DNA from: Psychromonas marina
GTDB lineage: Bacteria > Pseudomonadota > Gammaproteobacteria > Enterobacterales > Psychromonadaceae
DNA length: 64,000 nt
Direction of reading: 5' to 3'
Assembly (NCBI RefSeq): GCF_030161115.1
Contig: NZ_BSPQ01000013.1
Span: 62,001-126,000, forward strand
Shown here piece after piece: positions 28,649 to 39,215 of this stretch (its first letter is position 1; every line of letters starts with the position of its first letter). The notes below the pieces were generated by a model. The model ran no database searches. It was not told where the DNA came from and saw nothing but the letters and a program-made list of their open reading frames with translations. The translations under genes and the position numbers were made by a program.

Positions 28649-29248
28649 ATGAAAATAGTACTGTTGTTCATGATCTGTGTCTCTCTACTCGCTTGCTCGG
28701 AATCCCCTATGTTAAAAAAACTCAATACAACACAACCTATACTTGCCTTTGGTGATAGCCTCACCTTTGGTTATGGCGCGTCACCTAATCAAAGCTACCC
28801 TGCAGTATTAAGTGAATTAAGCGGATTAACGGTTGTTAATGAAGGTATCAATGGGGAGCTTAGTAAAGAAGGGTTAAAACGCTTAGCAGGCTTACTCGAT
28901 CAGCATCAACCACAAATGTTATTACTTTGTCATGGTGCAAACGATATGCTGCAAAAACGTAGTTTAGAAAAGATGCAAAGTAACCTTGAAGCGATGATAA
29001 CCCTTGCTAATGAACGCGATATTACGGTGCTATTAATTGCAGTACCTAATACGAATCTACTGTTAACACCCTTAAAACAGTACCAGCAAGTCGCTGATAA
29101 AATGAGTGTGCCTGTTGATAATGAGCTGATGTCAGATATTCTCAGACAACCTGCCTTACATAGCGATATCATTCACCCTAATGCATTGGGTTATCAGAAA
29201 ATGGCAGAAGGAATCTACCAAAATCTAATCACACTTGGGGCACTATGA
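28649..29248 (+). CDS. SGNH/GDSL esterase (TesA-like), predicted lipoprotein
   Basis: 199 residues. SGNH blocks are present: GDSLTFGYGA (nucleophile Ser), GINGELS (Gly), CHGANDML (Asn) and DIIHPNALGY (Asp/His). This is the plan of TesA-type arylesterases and lysophospholipases. The N-terminus MKIVLLFMICVSLLACSES has a lipobox (LLA-C), so it is probably attached to a membrane facing the periplasm; E. coli TesA is soluble, so this is a difference. In many gammaproteobacteria the gene lies divergent to an ABC-export operon; here it converges on lolE. Confidence 0.88.
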   Translation: MKIVLLFMICVSLLACSESPMLKKLNTTQPILAFGDSLTFGYGASPNQSYPAVLSELSGLTVVNEGINGELSKEGLKRLAGLLDQHQPQMLLLCHGANDMLQKRSLEKMQSNLEAMITLANERDITVLLIAVPNTNLLLTPLKQYQQVADKMSVPVDNELMSDILRQPALHSDIIHPNALGYQKMAEGIYQNLITLGAL

Positions 29249-29289
29249 TTGTTCACAGTAGGATATTGGTTGATTTAAGGTTAATTACT

Positions 29290-30534
29290 TTAGTGAGAAT
29301 ATCCTAACTCCTGGGCGGGTTGTATTTTACTTGCTCGCCATGCAGGATATAACGTGGCTAAGACACTCATTAAGAATGCCAAAGAAGAAACCACTACGAC
29401 CTGATCAACATTAAGCTCTGAGGGAAGAAAGTCAATAAAGTAGATATCACCAGACAAGATTTTATGGCCAATGACTGCCTCTAAGGTTTTTATTATTGCC
29501 GTTAGATTAAGCGCAATATAACTGCCTGCTATCGCGCCAATGACACTGCCAACCAAACCATTGAAAGCCCCCTGGACAATAAAAATAAAGCGCAAACTCC
29601 ACGTTGACGCCCCCATTGTTTTCAAGATAGCGATATCACCACGTTTTTCATTAACCGCCATCACCAGTGTTGAAACGATATTAAAACAGGCGACTGCAAC
29701 TACCAGTAATAAGATCACATACATTAATGATTTTACCATCTGAATATCTTGATATAGATAACCTTGGCTAGTGATCCAACTTTTAATGTACATGTAATCA
29801 GGGAGACTGTATCCGACCTCACGTGAAATTTTCTGGGCATCCAAAATATCATCAACTTTGAAAGCGATGGCGTTGGCACTACTCAGGCCGAGCATTTTTT
29901 GTGCATCATCAATATGAATAAAGCCTAATGTACTATCTACTTGCCCCCCCATCTCAAAGATACCCGCCAAGGTTAACGGTATAACTCTAGGTGGTTTCAA
30001 TTTATTGCCACGGCTAGGCTGAGGTAATAGCAAAATTAACGACTGGCCAACAGTTAATCCAAGTTGTTTGGCAACATTTTTGCCAAGAATAATTTGCTGT
30101 TCACCTGCAGTTAACAGTTCCCATCCGCCCTGCTCAATATATTGCCCAATCTCAGTAACACGATCCTCTGTTTCAGGGGTAATCGCACGGATCTGCAACG
30201 CTTTCATTTTTGTATCTTTTTGTAATAGACCACTGAGGTTAATATAGGGGCTAGCACCTAACACATGGGGATTACTTTCAACGGTACGTAAACTTGATTC
30301 TAAATCGTTAAACGAACCATTAACCACTTCAAGTTCGACATGCGGGATAACCGAGAGCAATTGGTCACGCAACGCTTTCTCAAAGCCATTCATCGCGGAT
30401 AACCCAACAATGAGCACCATTACACCCAACGATATGCCTAAAATAGAGGCAATAGAGATGAAAGAAACAAACTTATTTTTATGTTTTGCGCGACTATAAC
30501 GAAGACCGACAAATAATGATAACGGACGAAACAT
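29290..30534 (-). CDS. lolE: Lipoprotein-releasing system permease LolE
   Basis: 414-residue MacB/FtsX-type permease. The first helix (about 25-48) is followed by a large periplasmic domain, with three more helices near 268-395. The N-terminus [27 protein letters not shown] is the Lol permease signature. I call it LolE from its position third in the lolC-lolD-lolE order. Its start overlaps the lolD stop by one base. LolCDE extracts lipoproteins from the inner membrane and hands them to LolA. Confidence 0.93.
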   Translation of the reverse strand: MFRPLSLFVGLRYSRAKHKNKFVSFISIASILGISLGVMVLIVGLSAMNGFEKALRDQLLSVIPHVELEVVNGSFNDLESSLRTVESNPHVLGASPYINLSGLLQKDTKMKALQIRAITPETEDRVTEIGQYIEQGGWELLTAGEQQIILGKNVAKQLGLTVGQSLILLLPQPSRGNKLKPPRVIPLTLAGIFEMGGQVDSTLGFIHIDDAQKMLGLSSANAIAFKVDDILDAQKISREVGYSLPDYMYIKSWITSQGYLYQDIQMVKSLMYVILLLVVAVACFNIVSTLVMAVNEKRGDIAILKTMGASTWSLRFIFIVQGAFNGLVGSVIGAIAGSYIALNLTAIIKTLEAVIGHKILSGDIYFIDFLPSELNVDQVVVVSSLAFLMSVLATLYPAWRASKIQPAQELGYSH

Positions 30535-31238
30535 TATTGTGCGTCCTGTAAAATGCCACTGACCATCAATAATTGCCTATCTAGTTTATTCGCTAAGTGT
30601 TGATCATGGGTGACCACAACAAACGCGGTACCAAGCTCGCTGTTTAAGGTCTTAATAAGCTGGTAGATACTCTCTGCACTCGTTGCATCTAGGTTACCGG
30701 TTGGTTCATCTGCGAGGACTAATTTAGGCTCATTAATTAATGCACGGGCAATAGCGACACGTTGACGTTCACCACCTGAAAGCTCGGAAGGTCGATGTTC
30801 GATACGATGTTCGAGACCAACCCGCTGTAACATTTGGGTTGCTTTTTGTTGCGCAGTTTTAATCTTAACACCTGCAATTAACAGTGGCATTGCCACATTT
30901 TCAAGTGCACTAAATTCTGATAATAAGTGGTGAAATTGATAAACAAAACCCAAATGTTGATTACGCCAGTTAGCCTGTTTTTTATCATTTAATAGATGGA
31001 TATTTTTGTTTTGATAAGAGACTTCACCACAAGAGGGTTTATCCAACGCACCCAGCAGATGTAACAAGGTACTTTTACCTGAGCCAGAGCTCCCCACAAT
31101 GGCTAATAACTCTCCTTCATGGACGGCTAGGTTAACGTTTTCTAAAACGCTATTACTGAGATTTCCATCTTGGTATGTTTTACCAAGATCAGAACAAGTA
31201 ATTAATACAGATTGTTCATTTTTTTGCATACTATTCAT
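30534..31238 (-). CDS. lolD: Lipoprotein-releasing system ATPase LolD
   Basis: 234-residue ABC ATPase. Walker A is [10 protein letters not shown], the Q-loop region is [20 protein letters not shown] (a LolD hallmark), the signature is LSGGERQR and Walker B is [12 protein letters not shown]. It overlaps lolC by 8 bases and lolE by one. It energises lipoprotein release by LolCE. Confidence 0.96.
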   Translation of the reverse strand: MNSMQKNEQSVLITCSDLGKTYQDGNLSNSVLENVNLAVHEGELLAIVGSSGSGKSTLLHLLGALDKPSCGEVSYQNKNIHLLNDKKQANWRNQHLGFVYQFHHLLSEFSALENVAMPLLIAGVKIKTAQQKATQMLQRVGLEHRIEHRPSELSGGERQRVAIARALINEPKLVLADEPTGNLDATSAESIYQLIKTLNSELGTAFVVVTHDQHLANKLDRQLLMVSGILQDAQ

Positions 31239-32457
31239 ACCTTAATGCCTCAACAGGACTCACTTTTCCGGCGCGATAAGCGGGATAGAGTGTGGCTAAT
31301 AAACTTAATAACATCGCGCCAAACATAATCACTAAAATTTGTGTAGGTTCATGCAGTACAGGCAGTAACCTCGCACCACCTGAGGCATTTTCAAGTAAAT
31401 GCAAACCTAAAAAACGTAACACTTCATTGATATAGGTACTTAATAACAGACCTAAGCCCGTACCAATTAATGCACCAATAATGCCGCTCCATGCACCTTG
31501 AATAATAAAAACAAGATTTAAGGTTTTACCGGTAATACCGAGGGTTTTTAAAATAGCGACTTCGGCACTTTTATCACTAACGACCATCACCGATGAAGAA
31601 AGAATATTAAAAGCAGCAACCGCAATAATGAGACAAAGCAGAAGCCAAATCATATTTTTTTCCATCTTAACTGCTGCAAATAACTCTCCATGAGTACTTC
31701 GCCAATCAGTAATCGTCTCCCCCTGTTGTAAATGTGGGGGTGTCCAACTCATCACATCAAAGGGATCATCAAATGAGAAACGCAACCCAGTGACTTGATC
31801 TTCATTAATGCGAATCAATCTAGCGGCATCTTTAGCATGCATTAACACTAAATATTTATCGACATCGGAGCCCACATCAAAGAATCCTTTTACGGTAAAA
31901 TTACGTTGGCTAGGGAGTTGTCCAAGGGGAGTAAAACGGGTACCACGAGCAGAGATGATACGTACTTTATCACCCACACTGACACTTAAGTCGCGTGCAA
32001 GTGACCGGCCAATAATTATATTGTAAGAACGAGAGGTCAGATCTTCTAATCGTCCCGCATAAATGTGCGATTTCACCACCTCACTGGCATAGTATTCAGG
32101 ATAAATTCCTTCAAAGGTAACCCCTTGCAAATGTTTAGCGCTTTGGATAATCGCCTCATTATTAATAACAGGCTCCACACTTTTGACATTTTCTATTTCA
32201 AGTAGCGGGACTCTTTTTTGTTGCCAATCATCAACGGTTTGAGTTTGATTACTTAATACTGCCTGCGGCACGGCACCTAAAATACGCGTTTTTAACTCGG
32301 ATTCAAAACCATTCATGACCGATAAAACCGTGATCAGGGCTAAAACACCTAGGGTAATGCCACCCGTTGAAAATAGAGAGACAAAAGAGACAAATTTGTT
32401 ATTTCGCTTAGACTTGGTATAACGCAAGCCGATGAAGAGACTTAAAGGGTAAAACAT
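31231..32457 (-). CDS. lolC: Lipoprotein-releasing system permease LolC
   Basis: 408-residue permease with the same plan as LolE: first helix near 25-48, periplasmic core, three C-terminal helices. It begins [18 protein letters not shown] and continues [17 protein letters not shown], matching E. coli LolC. The ATG at 32457 was preferred; an in-frame ATG at 32499 would add 14 basic residues absent from the family. The gene starts the lolCDE operon and diverges from the PilZ-like gene. Confidence 0.94.
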   Translation of the reverse strand: MFYPLSLFIGLRYTKSKRNNKFVSFVSLFSTGGITLGVLALITVLSVMNGFESELKTRILGAVPQAVLSNQTQTVDDWQQKRVPLLEIENVKSVEPVINNEAIIQSAKHLQGVTFEGIYPEYYASEVVKSHIYAGRLEDLTSRSYNIIIGRSLARDLSVSVGDKVRIISARGTRFTPLGQLPSQRNFTVKGFFDVGSDVDKYLVLMHAKDAARLIRINEDQVTGLRFSFDDPFDVMSWTPPHLQQGETITDWRSTHGELFAAVKMEKNMIWLLLCLIIAVAAFNILSSSVMVVSDKSAEVAILKTLGITGKTLNLVFIIQGAWSGIIGALIGTGLGLLLSTYINEVLRFLGLHLLENASGGARLLPVLHEPTQILVIMFGAMLLSLLATLYPAYRAGKVSPVEALRYE

Positions 32458-32554
32458 AACCGCCCTGTTTTTATTACATTTATTTTTATTAATTGGCATT
32501 CTAATGTATCTTTAGGGTGCAAGGAACCTTCAATATTAGGAATCAGGACAAATA

Positions 32555-33112
32555 ATGACAAACAACCAATATTTTATCGTTGAGCACCCACTAAGCCTTA
32601 ATGTCGAAACACTTAAAAACGATGAAAAAATACCTGATGAAAATGAGTTTGAAGTTGAAATTCCAGCGCCTTTTCGTATGGCAAGTGATCTGGCTAATAT
32701 TGACTCACATAGCTTACAGCCTTTAAAGCTAAATAATGAAACCACTCAAGTTCTGTGGGGATACCTGCAAGCACAGAACCTTAAAATCAATACCCTATTA
32801 AGTTATGTATTAAGCCAACAAGATGATAAACAGTTTCATTATGTGAGCACTGCATTTAGTGCCGGGAAATGTTTATTTGACGCGAAAAATCAATGTTTCG
32901 AAATTGCTCAAAATGTGCGTTTGAAAATTTTCATTCCTGAAGAATCCGCTGCTATTTACTGTTATGCCCAGGTAACGAATATCGATAATAATATTATTGA
33001 ACTCAATTACCAAATGATTCGCGAAGAGGACAGAGAGTTACTGATCCGCACCACGTTGCATATACAGTCAAAACAATTAAAAGCTCGCGCTCAACAACGC
33101 GCTTCTATTTAA
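32555..33112 (+). CDS. PilZ-like protein next to mfd, c-di-GMP motif not seen
   Basis: 185 residues without signal or membrane helix. Position between lolCDE and mfd matches the Vibrio PilZ-family gene plzB, and the beta-rich second half (FSAGKCLFDAKNQCFEIAQNVRLKIFIPEES, CYAQVTNI) is compatible with a PilZ barrel. The RxxxR and (D/N)xSxxG residues that bind c-di-GMP are not apparent, so it may be a non-binding member. It is first of a plus-strand run with mfd and csiV, 23 bases before mfd. The assignment rests mostly on context. Confidence 0.55.
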   Translation: MTNNQYFIVEHPLSLNVETLKNDEKIPDENEFEVEIPAPFRMASDLANIDSHSLQPLKLNNETTQVLWGYLQAQNLKINTLLSYVLSQQDDKQFHYVSTAFSAGKCLFDAKNQCFEIAQNVRLKIFIPEESAAIYCYAQVTNIDNNIIELNYQMIREEDRELLIRTTLHIQSKQLKARAQQRASI

Positions 33113-33135
33113 CCTCTCTGGTAAAAGATAATAAG

Positions 33136-36100
33136 ATGAAAACAGCTCCATTGATAAATATACCCACGCTAAAAAGCGAGACTGATCGACTAACGTTTGC
33201 GAACCTTCAAGGGGGGAGCTTAGCGTTAACCATCAGTGAATGTGCTAAACAACAAAAGTCACCACTCATTTTAATTACCAGTGATACCCCCACGGCACTG
33301 AAATTACGTCAAGAGCTTAGCTATTTTGTTGATGATAAATTAGAGCTTATCAGTTTTCCTGACTGGGAAACCTTGCCCTATGACCACTTTTCTCCGCATC
33401 AGGACATTATATCAACCCGTATCGAAACCCTGTTTAAACTGCCTTCGATTAAAAAAGGGATTTTAATCGTCCCGATTAGTACCCTGTTATTACGATTAGC
33501 ACCAAAGAGTTATTTAAAGCAACACACCCTGATCATTAAAAGTGGCCAAATTATTGAGCTACAGAATCTACGAGCAGACTTAGAAGAAGCCGGATACTAC
33601 GCCGTAGAACAAGTGATGGATCATGGTGAGTTTTGTGCGCGAGGGTCAATTCTAGATATCTTCCCGATGGGTAGTGACACGCCATTTCGCATTGATTTCT
33701 TTGATGATGAAATCGATTCAATTCGCCCTTTTGATAGTGAAAGTCAGCGTTCATTAACACCGATTAACGAAATAAAACTGCTTCCCGCACATGAATTTTC
33801 AACCGATAGCGAAGCGATAAAACGCTTTAAAACTAAATTTGCTGATAAATTTACGTCACCACTCTCAACCAGTAAAGAATCAATTTTTAGCGAAATTACG
33901 CAGCATAATCTACCTGCGGGTATTGAGTATTATCTGCCACTATTTTTTGAACAAACAACGACACTTTTTGATTACCTGCCTAACAATGCAAAACTAGCGA
34001 TTGTTGGTGATATCAATCAAGCAACGTTAGACTTTTGGCAAACACTTGAGAGCCGTTATGAAGATCGCAGCGTCGATCTTCTACGTCCACTATTAACACC
34101 AAACGAATTATACCTTCGTCATGAACAATGTTTTGAACAGATTAATCAATGGCCAAGATTTTATCTGCAATCGGCTCCCTTAAGTGCTGAAAAACCAGGA
34201 CGGTTTAATTTCGATACCTCACTCGTTGAAGATATTCAAGTTGAACATAAAAAGAAAATTCCGTTAGCGGGTATCTCAACCTTCATTGAAAACTTTTCAG
34301 GAAAAATACTGTTCAGTGTTCAATCTTCTGGACGCAAAGAATCATTACTGGAGTTACTTGCGCCGCTCAAGCTATCGTTATCTGAATTTAAATGCGTAGA
34401 CGATTTCCATAAAGCAAAATCTAAACTTGGTATCACCATTAGCCAAGTTGAAGACAGTTTTATTTTAAGTAACAGTGACGCAACGACAAACCTTGCGTTC
34501 ATCACCGAAAATGAATTACTCGGTTTTAAAGTCACGCAAAGTCGCCGACGTGCGGGCAGCACAGATGAAAATTACAGTACCGATAATGCGGTGGCTAACC
34601 TTGCTGAATTAAAAGTTGGGCAACCAGTTGTACATATCGATTATGGTGTTGGCCGTTACCTAGGCTTACAAACAATTGAGACAGCAGGTAACTTAACTGA
34701 ATTTGTTACCCTAGAATATTTACGTGGTGACAAACTGTATGTCCCTGTCAGCGCATTACACCTGATAAGTCGCTATAGTGGTCATGACGTAGATAATGCG
34801 CCACTTAATAAACTGGGTACAGAAACTTGGCAAAAAGCAAAAAAACGTGCTGCTGAAAAAGTACGTGATGTCGCCGCTGAATTACTCGAAGTCTATGCAC
34901 AACGCGCAGCTAAAGTTGGTCACAGTTATAAGCTTGATAAGAACAATTATGCACTGTTTAAGAATGACTTTCCTTTTGAAGAAACATACGACCAAGCACT
35001 TTCAATCAACGCAGTAATAAGCGACATGTGCTCAACGCAACCAATGGACCGATTAGTCTGTGGTGACGTAGGTTTTGGTAAAACCGAAGTCGCAATGCGT
35101 GCCGCCTTTCTCGCCACCGATAATACTCGTCAAGTTGCATTACTAGTCCCAACCACATTACTTGCACAACAACATTATGAAAACTTTAAAGATAGATTTT
35201 CAAATTGGCCAGTGCGGATCGAGGTATTATCCCGTTTTAAAACCGCGAAAGAGCAAAAACAAATTTTAGCCGATACCGTATCTGGGAAAGTAGATATTTT
35301 AATTGGTACGCATAAACTACTCAGTAGTGATCTTAAGTTTTCAGATTTAGGCTTATTGGTTATCGATGAAGAGCATCGCTTTGGTGTCCGTCAAAAGGAA
35401 AAAATCAAAGCTCTACGCGCACAAATAGATATTTTAACCCTTACCGCAACGCCAATCCCGCGTACTTTGAATATGTCGATGAATGGTATGCGTGATCTAT
35501 CCATTATTGCTACACCACCGGCAAAACGCCTTGCGGTTAAAACCTTTGTACAACAGAAAACAGATCAAATAGTGAGTGATGCAATCACTCGTGAAGTGAT
35601 GCGTGGTGGGCAAGTCTATTTCTTACATAATAATGTTCAGACCATCGATAAAGCCGCTGAAGATATTCAAGCATTGCTACCACAGACTAAAGTTTCCGTT
35701 GCACATGGTCAGATGAATGAACACCAGTTAGAAAAAGTGATGAGCGACTTTTATCATCAACGTCAAAATGTATTGGTTTGTACCACTATTATTGAAACCG
35801 GTATCGATATTCCCAGTGCCAATACCATTATCATCAACCGAGCAGATCATTTAGGACTCGCACAGTTACACCAATTACGTGGACGTGTTGGTCGATCTCA
35901 TCACCAAGCCTATGCTTATCTGCTTACGCCACCAAAAAAACTGATGACTAAAGACGCTCAAAAACGTCTGCAAGCGATTGAGTCACTCGATACCTTAGGC
36001 GCAGGTTTCACACTAGCAACGCACGATCTAGAAATTCGTGGTGCTGGTGAACTGTTAGGTGATGATCAGTCGGGACAAATTTCCACCGTTGGTTATAACC

Positions 36101-36630
36101 TCTATATGGAGATGTTAAATCAAGCTGTCACTGCATTACAAAACGGGCAAGAACCTAGCCTCGATCATCTACTTGCCAGTCAGGCAGATGTTGAACTGCG
36201 TATCCCAGCATTAATTCCTAGCGATTACATTCATGATGTTAACTTACGCTTATCACTGTATAAACGTATCGCGAATAGTAAAGACAGACATGCGCTAAAA
36301 GAGATTCAAGTAGAGCTGATTGACCGTTTTGGTTTATTGCCTGCAGCGGCAAAGAATTTAATACAAGTAACTGAAATAAAACAACTGTGTACACCACTAG
36401 GGATTAAACGCTTAGAAGCACATGCAAACGGTGGCAATCTACAATTTACGGAAAATACACCTGTTGACCCAATGTTCCTTGTTTCTTTACTGCAAAAACA
36501 GGGAAATACCTTTAAACTAGAGGGACCAACGAAACTAAAATTTAGTGCTAACTTAGAAGACTCTCGAGCGCGAATGAATTGGATCACGCAACTACTTAAT
36601 AGCTTTAAAGATCATTTAATAAAAGGATAA
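33136..36630 (+). CDS. mfd: Transcription-repair coupling factor Mfd
   Basis: 1164-residue ATP-dependent DNA translocase that removes stalled RNA polymerase and recruits UvrA. Regions in order are: UvrB-like N-terminal module, RNA-polymerase-interaction domain near 480-545 (VGQPVVHIDYGVGRYLGLQ, LEYLRGDKLYVPV), RecG-like helicase with Walker A CGDVGFGKTEVA and DEEH box (LLVIDEEHRFG), motif VI QLRGRVGRSHHQAYAYLL, and the C-terminal TRCF domain. The length is near the E. coli 1148. Confidence 0.97.
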   Translation: MKTAPLINIPTLKSETDRLTFANLQGGSLALTISECAKQQKSPLILITSDTPTALKLRQELSYFVDDKLELISFPDWETLPYDHFSPHQDIISTRIETLFKLPSIKKGILIVPISTLLLRLAPKSYLKQHTLIIKSGQIIELQNLRADLEEAGYYAVEQVMDHGEFCARGSILDIFPMGSDTPFRIDFFDDEIDSIRPFDSESQRSLTPINEIKLLPAHEFSTDSEAIKRFKTKFADKFTSPLSTSKESIFSEITQHNLPAGIEYYLPLFFEQTTTLFDYLPNNAKLAIVGDINQATLDFWQTLESRYEDRSVDLLRPLLTPNELYLRHEQCFEQINQWPRFYLQSAPLSAEKPGRFNFDTSLVEDIQVEHKKKIPLAGISTFIENFSGKILFSVQSSGRKESLLELLAPLKLSLSEFKCVDDFHKAKSKLGITISQVEDSFILSNSDATTNLAFITENELLGFKVTQSRRRAGSTDENYSTDNAVANLAELKVGQPVVHIDYGVGRYLGLQTIETAGNLTEFVTLEYLRGDKLYVPVSALHLISRYSGHDVDNAPLNKLGTETWQKAKKRAAEKVRDVAAELLEVYAQRAAKVGHSYKLDKNNYALFKNDFPFEETYDQALSINAVISDMCSTQPMDRLVCGDVGFGKTEVAMRAAFLATDNTRQVALLVPTTLLAQQHYENFKDRFSNWPVRIEVLSRFKTAKEQKQILADTVSGKVDILIGTHKLLSSDLKFSDLGLLVIDEEHRFGVRQKEKIKALRAQIDILTLTATPIPRTLNMSMNGMRDLSIIATPPAKRLAVKTFVQQKTDQIVSDAITREVMRGGQVYFLHNNVQTIDKAAEDIQALLPQTKVSVAHGQMNEHQLEKVMSDFYHQRQNVLVCTTIIETGIDIPSANTIIINRADHLGLAQLHQLRGRVGRSHHQAYAYLLTPPKKLMTKDAQKRLQAIESLDTLGAGFTLATHDLEIRGAGELLGDDQSGQISTVGYNLYMEMLNQAVTALQNGQEPSLDHLLASQADVELRIPALIPSDYIHDVNLRLSLYKRIANSKDRHALKEIQVELIDRFGLLPAAAKNLIQVTEIKQLCTPLGIKRLEAHANGGNLQFTENTPVDPMFLVSLLQKQGNTFKLEGPTKLKFSANLEDSRARMNWITQLLNSFKDHLIKG

Positions 36631-36634
36631 TACT

Positions 36635-37537
36635 TTGAATTACAAAACATTAGCGGTGCTACTTTTAACCGTGACTTCATTTTCAGCACACGCTGAACAA
36701 CGTTGGTTTGAAGTTGAGCTGCTTTTATTTCAACGCAATGTGGATATGCAAGATATTACTGAGCATTTATCATCAAACGAAATTACTGTTGATACAAGTA
36801 ACAGCATTAGCCTGTTAAAAACAAAAAAAGCGAACCTCTGTTCACAATCTGAGGTTTGTGTTTCAAAGTCGAACCCTGTGGTAATTCAAAAGTCACAGTT
36901 TGATTATGCAGGCAACAATTTTAAACGTGTTGGTAGCTCACATCTGCAACTTGTTGCACAACGTGAGCGTTTAGAAAAACACGCGGGATTTAAACCGCTA
37001 TTGCACATGGCTTGGCAGATGCCAATGAAAAGTACGCGTTCCGCTAAACCAATTAATATTTTTGCAGGTGAAAATTTAGCATCAAAAATGCTAACACCAA
37101 TTGCTGATGAAACAGCTATTACCACAGAAAATATTGAGACAGCTGACAATATTGCCGATGAAACGACACAGCTTATTGAGGTGAAATCATCTAAACACGC
37201 CGATGATATATGGGCGATTGATGGTAATTTCAAAATCTACCTAGATCATTATCTGTACATTGATAGTCAATTGATTATCAGTAAAGCAATGACATCTGAA
37301 ACAGCAAAAACAGAACAGACTGTTGAATTGATTGATGATGAAAATGGCGTTCAAATTGCGAAAGAGATCGATGATAACGGGGCAATCCAGCAACATAATC
37401 AACAAACCATTATAAAAGAAAGTTTGTTTGACCAGAACCGACGATTACGCAGTGAAGAGATACATTATCTCGACCACCCGTTAATGGGTATCATTGTCCA
37501 GATCCGCAAACTTCCGGATGAAAAACCAACAAAATAA
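36635..37537 (+). CDS. csiV: CsiV family protein
   Basis: 300 residues with a signal peptide (MNYKTLAVLLLTVTSFSAHA) and the family opening RWFEVELLLFQRN. The family is periplasmic, with a conserved end containing LDHPLMGIIVQIRK. The start is a TTG at 36635 behind aaaaggat; no ATG lies close enough to keep the signal peptide. It begins 4 bases after mfd, a common pairing in Vibrio and Shewanella. The middle (about 145-185) is rich in Thr/Glu/Ile and probably disordered. Biochemical function is not established. Confidence 0.8.
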   Translation: MNYKTLAVLLLTVTSFSAHAEQRWFEVELLLFQRNVDMQDITEHLSSNEITVDTSNSISLLKTKKANLCSQSEVCVSKSNPVVIQKSQFDYAGNNFKRVGSSHLQLVAQRERLEKHAGFKPLLHMAWQMPMKSTRSAKPINIFAGENLASKMLTPIADETAITTENIETADNIADETTQLIEVKSSKHADDIWAIDGNFKIYLDHYLYIDSQLIISKAMTSETAKTEQTVELIDDENGVQIAKEIDDNGAIQQHNQQTIIKESLFDQNRRLRSEEIHYLDHPLMGIIVQIRKLPDEKPTK

Positions 37538-37540
37538 AGA

Positions 37541-37573
37541 TAAAAAAAACGATGCATTGAGCATCGTTTTTTT
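37541..37573. terminator. Bidirectional terminator between csiV and ybiB-like gene
   Basis: cgatgc (37550-37555) pairs with gcatcg (37561-37566), flanked by eight A and seven T. The two genes converge here. Confidence 0.9.
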
Positions 37574-37600
37574 ATTTCGATAGATTACCTAACCACTTTA

Positions 37601-38578
37601 TTAATGTTGGCGTGCCTGCCAATACTGCTCAGCAATTAATAAACACTCATCCTGTGTTTTTTGTGGTTCAAATTGCTTCAATATAACTGCAATGGTACAT
37701 ATCACAGCAGCATCACCATAACTATCTTGCACTTCACCACGCCATACTTTTAGCAAATAGCTAGCTGATACTTCTGTATGTGCACCACTTGCTTCACTTA
37801 AGTAGGTTGGCCACTCTTGTTCAATATAGGTTAATTCACCATCAACTAATCGTACTCCACAGATATCAGTACTAACACGCGGGTTTATCTCACTTTCACC
37901 ACCTTCGCCTTTAAAAGCAATCATACTACTCTCAGCGGTTAATAATGCAGCTTTAGCATGTAATCTTTCATAGCTTTTATGGAAAACACCATGAATAGCA
38001 AAAGGCGCTTGCGTCGGATTTAAACTGCGTGCAACGGTATTGAGTGGCGTACGTAAGCCCACTTTTTCTCTTAGGTTTAACAGAGGAATCATTTCTGGGC
38101 AGTAACTTTCAAGAGGAAGATAACAGATGTTAAATTGATCTAAGTATTGTTTAGCTTCTTCGGGAGAATAGGCAATATTAATACCTAATTCAGAACAAGC
38201 ACTTTCAACTTGATATTTAACCGCATCAACCGCGTTATAACCGTGTAATACAATACGTGTGCCCTGCTCGGCTAATACTTTTGCAGCTAACATTAACCAA
38301 GGTGGCTGACGTTTTTTACCTGCAAAACATGGCCAATCTAAATCAGCATCTAGGGATGCCCACTGCGGATCAATTCTTTCACGTAATGCCTGAATATAAC
38401 CAGCGGCTTCCTCCGGCGTTTCACAACGCACACGCTGTAACATTAATAGCACCGCTAATTGTAACAGCTCCGCTTCTCCATTTAGATAGGAGGATAAGGC
38501 ATCATAAGCTTCTTTTTGTGTTAAAGCACGACGTCCTTTTTCACCACGTCCTGTTAATTTAATATATTCACTGAACAT
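37601..38578 (-). CDS. YbiB/TrpD2-like glycosyltransferase-family protein
   Basis: 325 residues of the anthranilate phosphoribosyltransferase-like fold. An N-terminal helical domain (EYIKLTGRGEKGRRALTQKEAYDALS, LLMLQRVRCETPEEAAGYIQAL) precedes an alpha/beta domain (GTRIVLHGYNAV, LREKVGLRTPLNTVARSLNP, GGESEINPR). The canonical TrpD glycine motif is changed, as in E. coli YbiB, which binds nucleic acid and does not make tryptophan. The ATG at 38578 lies within the 3' end of the HAD gene (11-base overlap), so translation is coupled. Confidence 0.85.
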   Translation of the reverse strand: MFSEYIKLTGRGEKGRRALTQKEAYDALSSYLNGEAELLQLAVLLMLQRVRCETPEEAAGYIQALRERIDPQWASLDADLDWPCFAGKKRQPPWLMLAAKVLAEQGTRIVLHGYNAVDAVKYQVESACSELGINIAYSPEEAKQYLDQFNICYLPLESYCPEMIPLLNLREKVGLRTPLNTVARSLNPTQAPFAIHGVFHKSYERLHAKAALLTAESSMIAFKGEGGESEINPRVSTDICGVRLVDGELTYIEQEWPTYLSEASGAHTEVSASYLLKVWRGEVQDSYGDAAVICTIAVILKQFEPQKTQDECLLIAEQYWQARQH

Positions 38579-39215
38579 ATAATGCAAACTCCTTTGGAAG
38601 ATCGTCAACAATGGCGATCGGATTAAATTGGTTTAAAACATCTTTACTGTGTACACCGTAAGACACACCTAAACAATCGATGTTAGCATTATTGGCCATC
38701 TCTAAATCGTAACTGGTATCACCAATCATTAATGCATCAGATGGATCAACACCAAGATCGTTTAAGATAAGGTTAAGCATTAACGGATCTGGCTTTGAGG
38801 CAGTTTCATCAGAACAATAGGTAACAGCAAAAAGATCCTTAACGGCAAATTTATCCAAAATTCGATTAAGACTCTCTCGTCCTTTACCTGTTGCTACTGC
38901 AAGTAGATACCCCTGTTTTTTGAGCTCGTTTAACCATAACTTAATGCCCGGATAAAAAGGGGTGTCATGCGAATCACGTTTTCGATATTGAAAATGATAA
39001 GCTTGTATCATTTCACTTTGTTGCTCTGATGTGGCTCCAGGAAAAAGTTGTACCATTATTTTATCTAAGCGTAAGCCTATAATATGGCGAATTTCATCTT
39101 CTGTGGGTTCTTTCAGCTGACAATCTATTGCTGCAGCTTGCATACAGGCTACGATTTTATCTATCGAATCCATCAAGGTTCCATCCCAATCAAATATGAT
39201 CACTTTATAATTCAT
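38568..39215 (-). CDS. HAD-superfamily phosphatase (Gph-like)
   Basis: 215-residue haloacid dehalogenase-type hydrolase. Motif I is DWDGTLMDS (nucleophile Asp9), motif II is ATGKGRESL, motif III Lys is in SKPDPLM, and motif IV is MIGDTSYDLEMA. The small helical cap is typical of subclass IA, such as phosphoglycolate phosphatase. In related genomes an HAD gene sits next to rluC; here it is separated from rluC by the porin gene. The substrate is unknown. Confidence 0.88.
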   Translation of the reverse strand: MNYKVIIFDWDGTLMDSIDKIVACMQAAAIDCQLKEPTEDEIRHIIGLRLDKIMVQLFPGATSEQQSEMIQAYHFQYRKRDSHDTPFYPGIKLWLNELKKQGYLLAVATGKGRESLNRILDKFAVKDLFAVTYCSDETASKPDPLMLNLILNDLGVDPSDALMIGDTSYDLEMANNANIDCLGVSYGVHSKDVLNQFNPIAIVDDLPKEFALYVQ

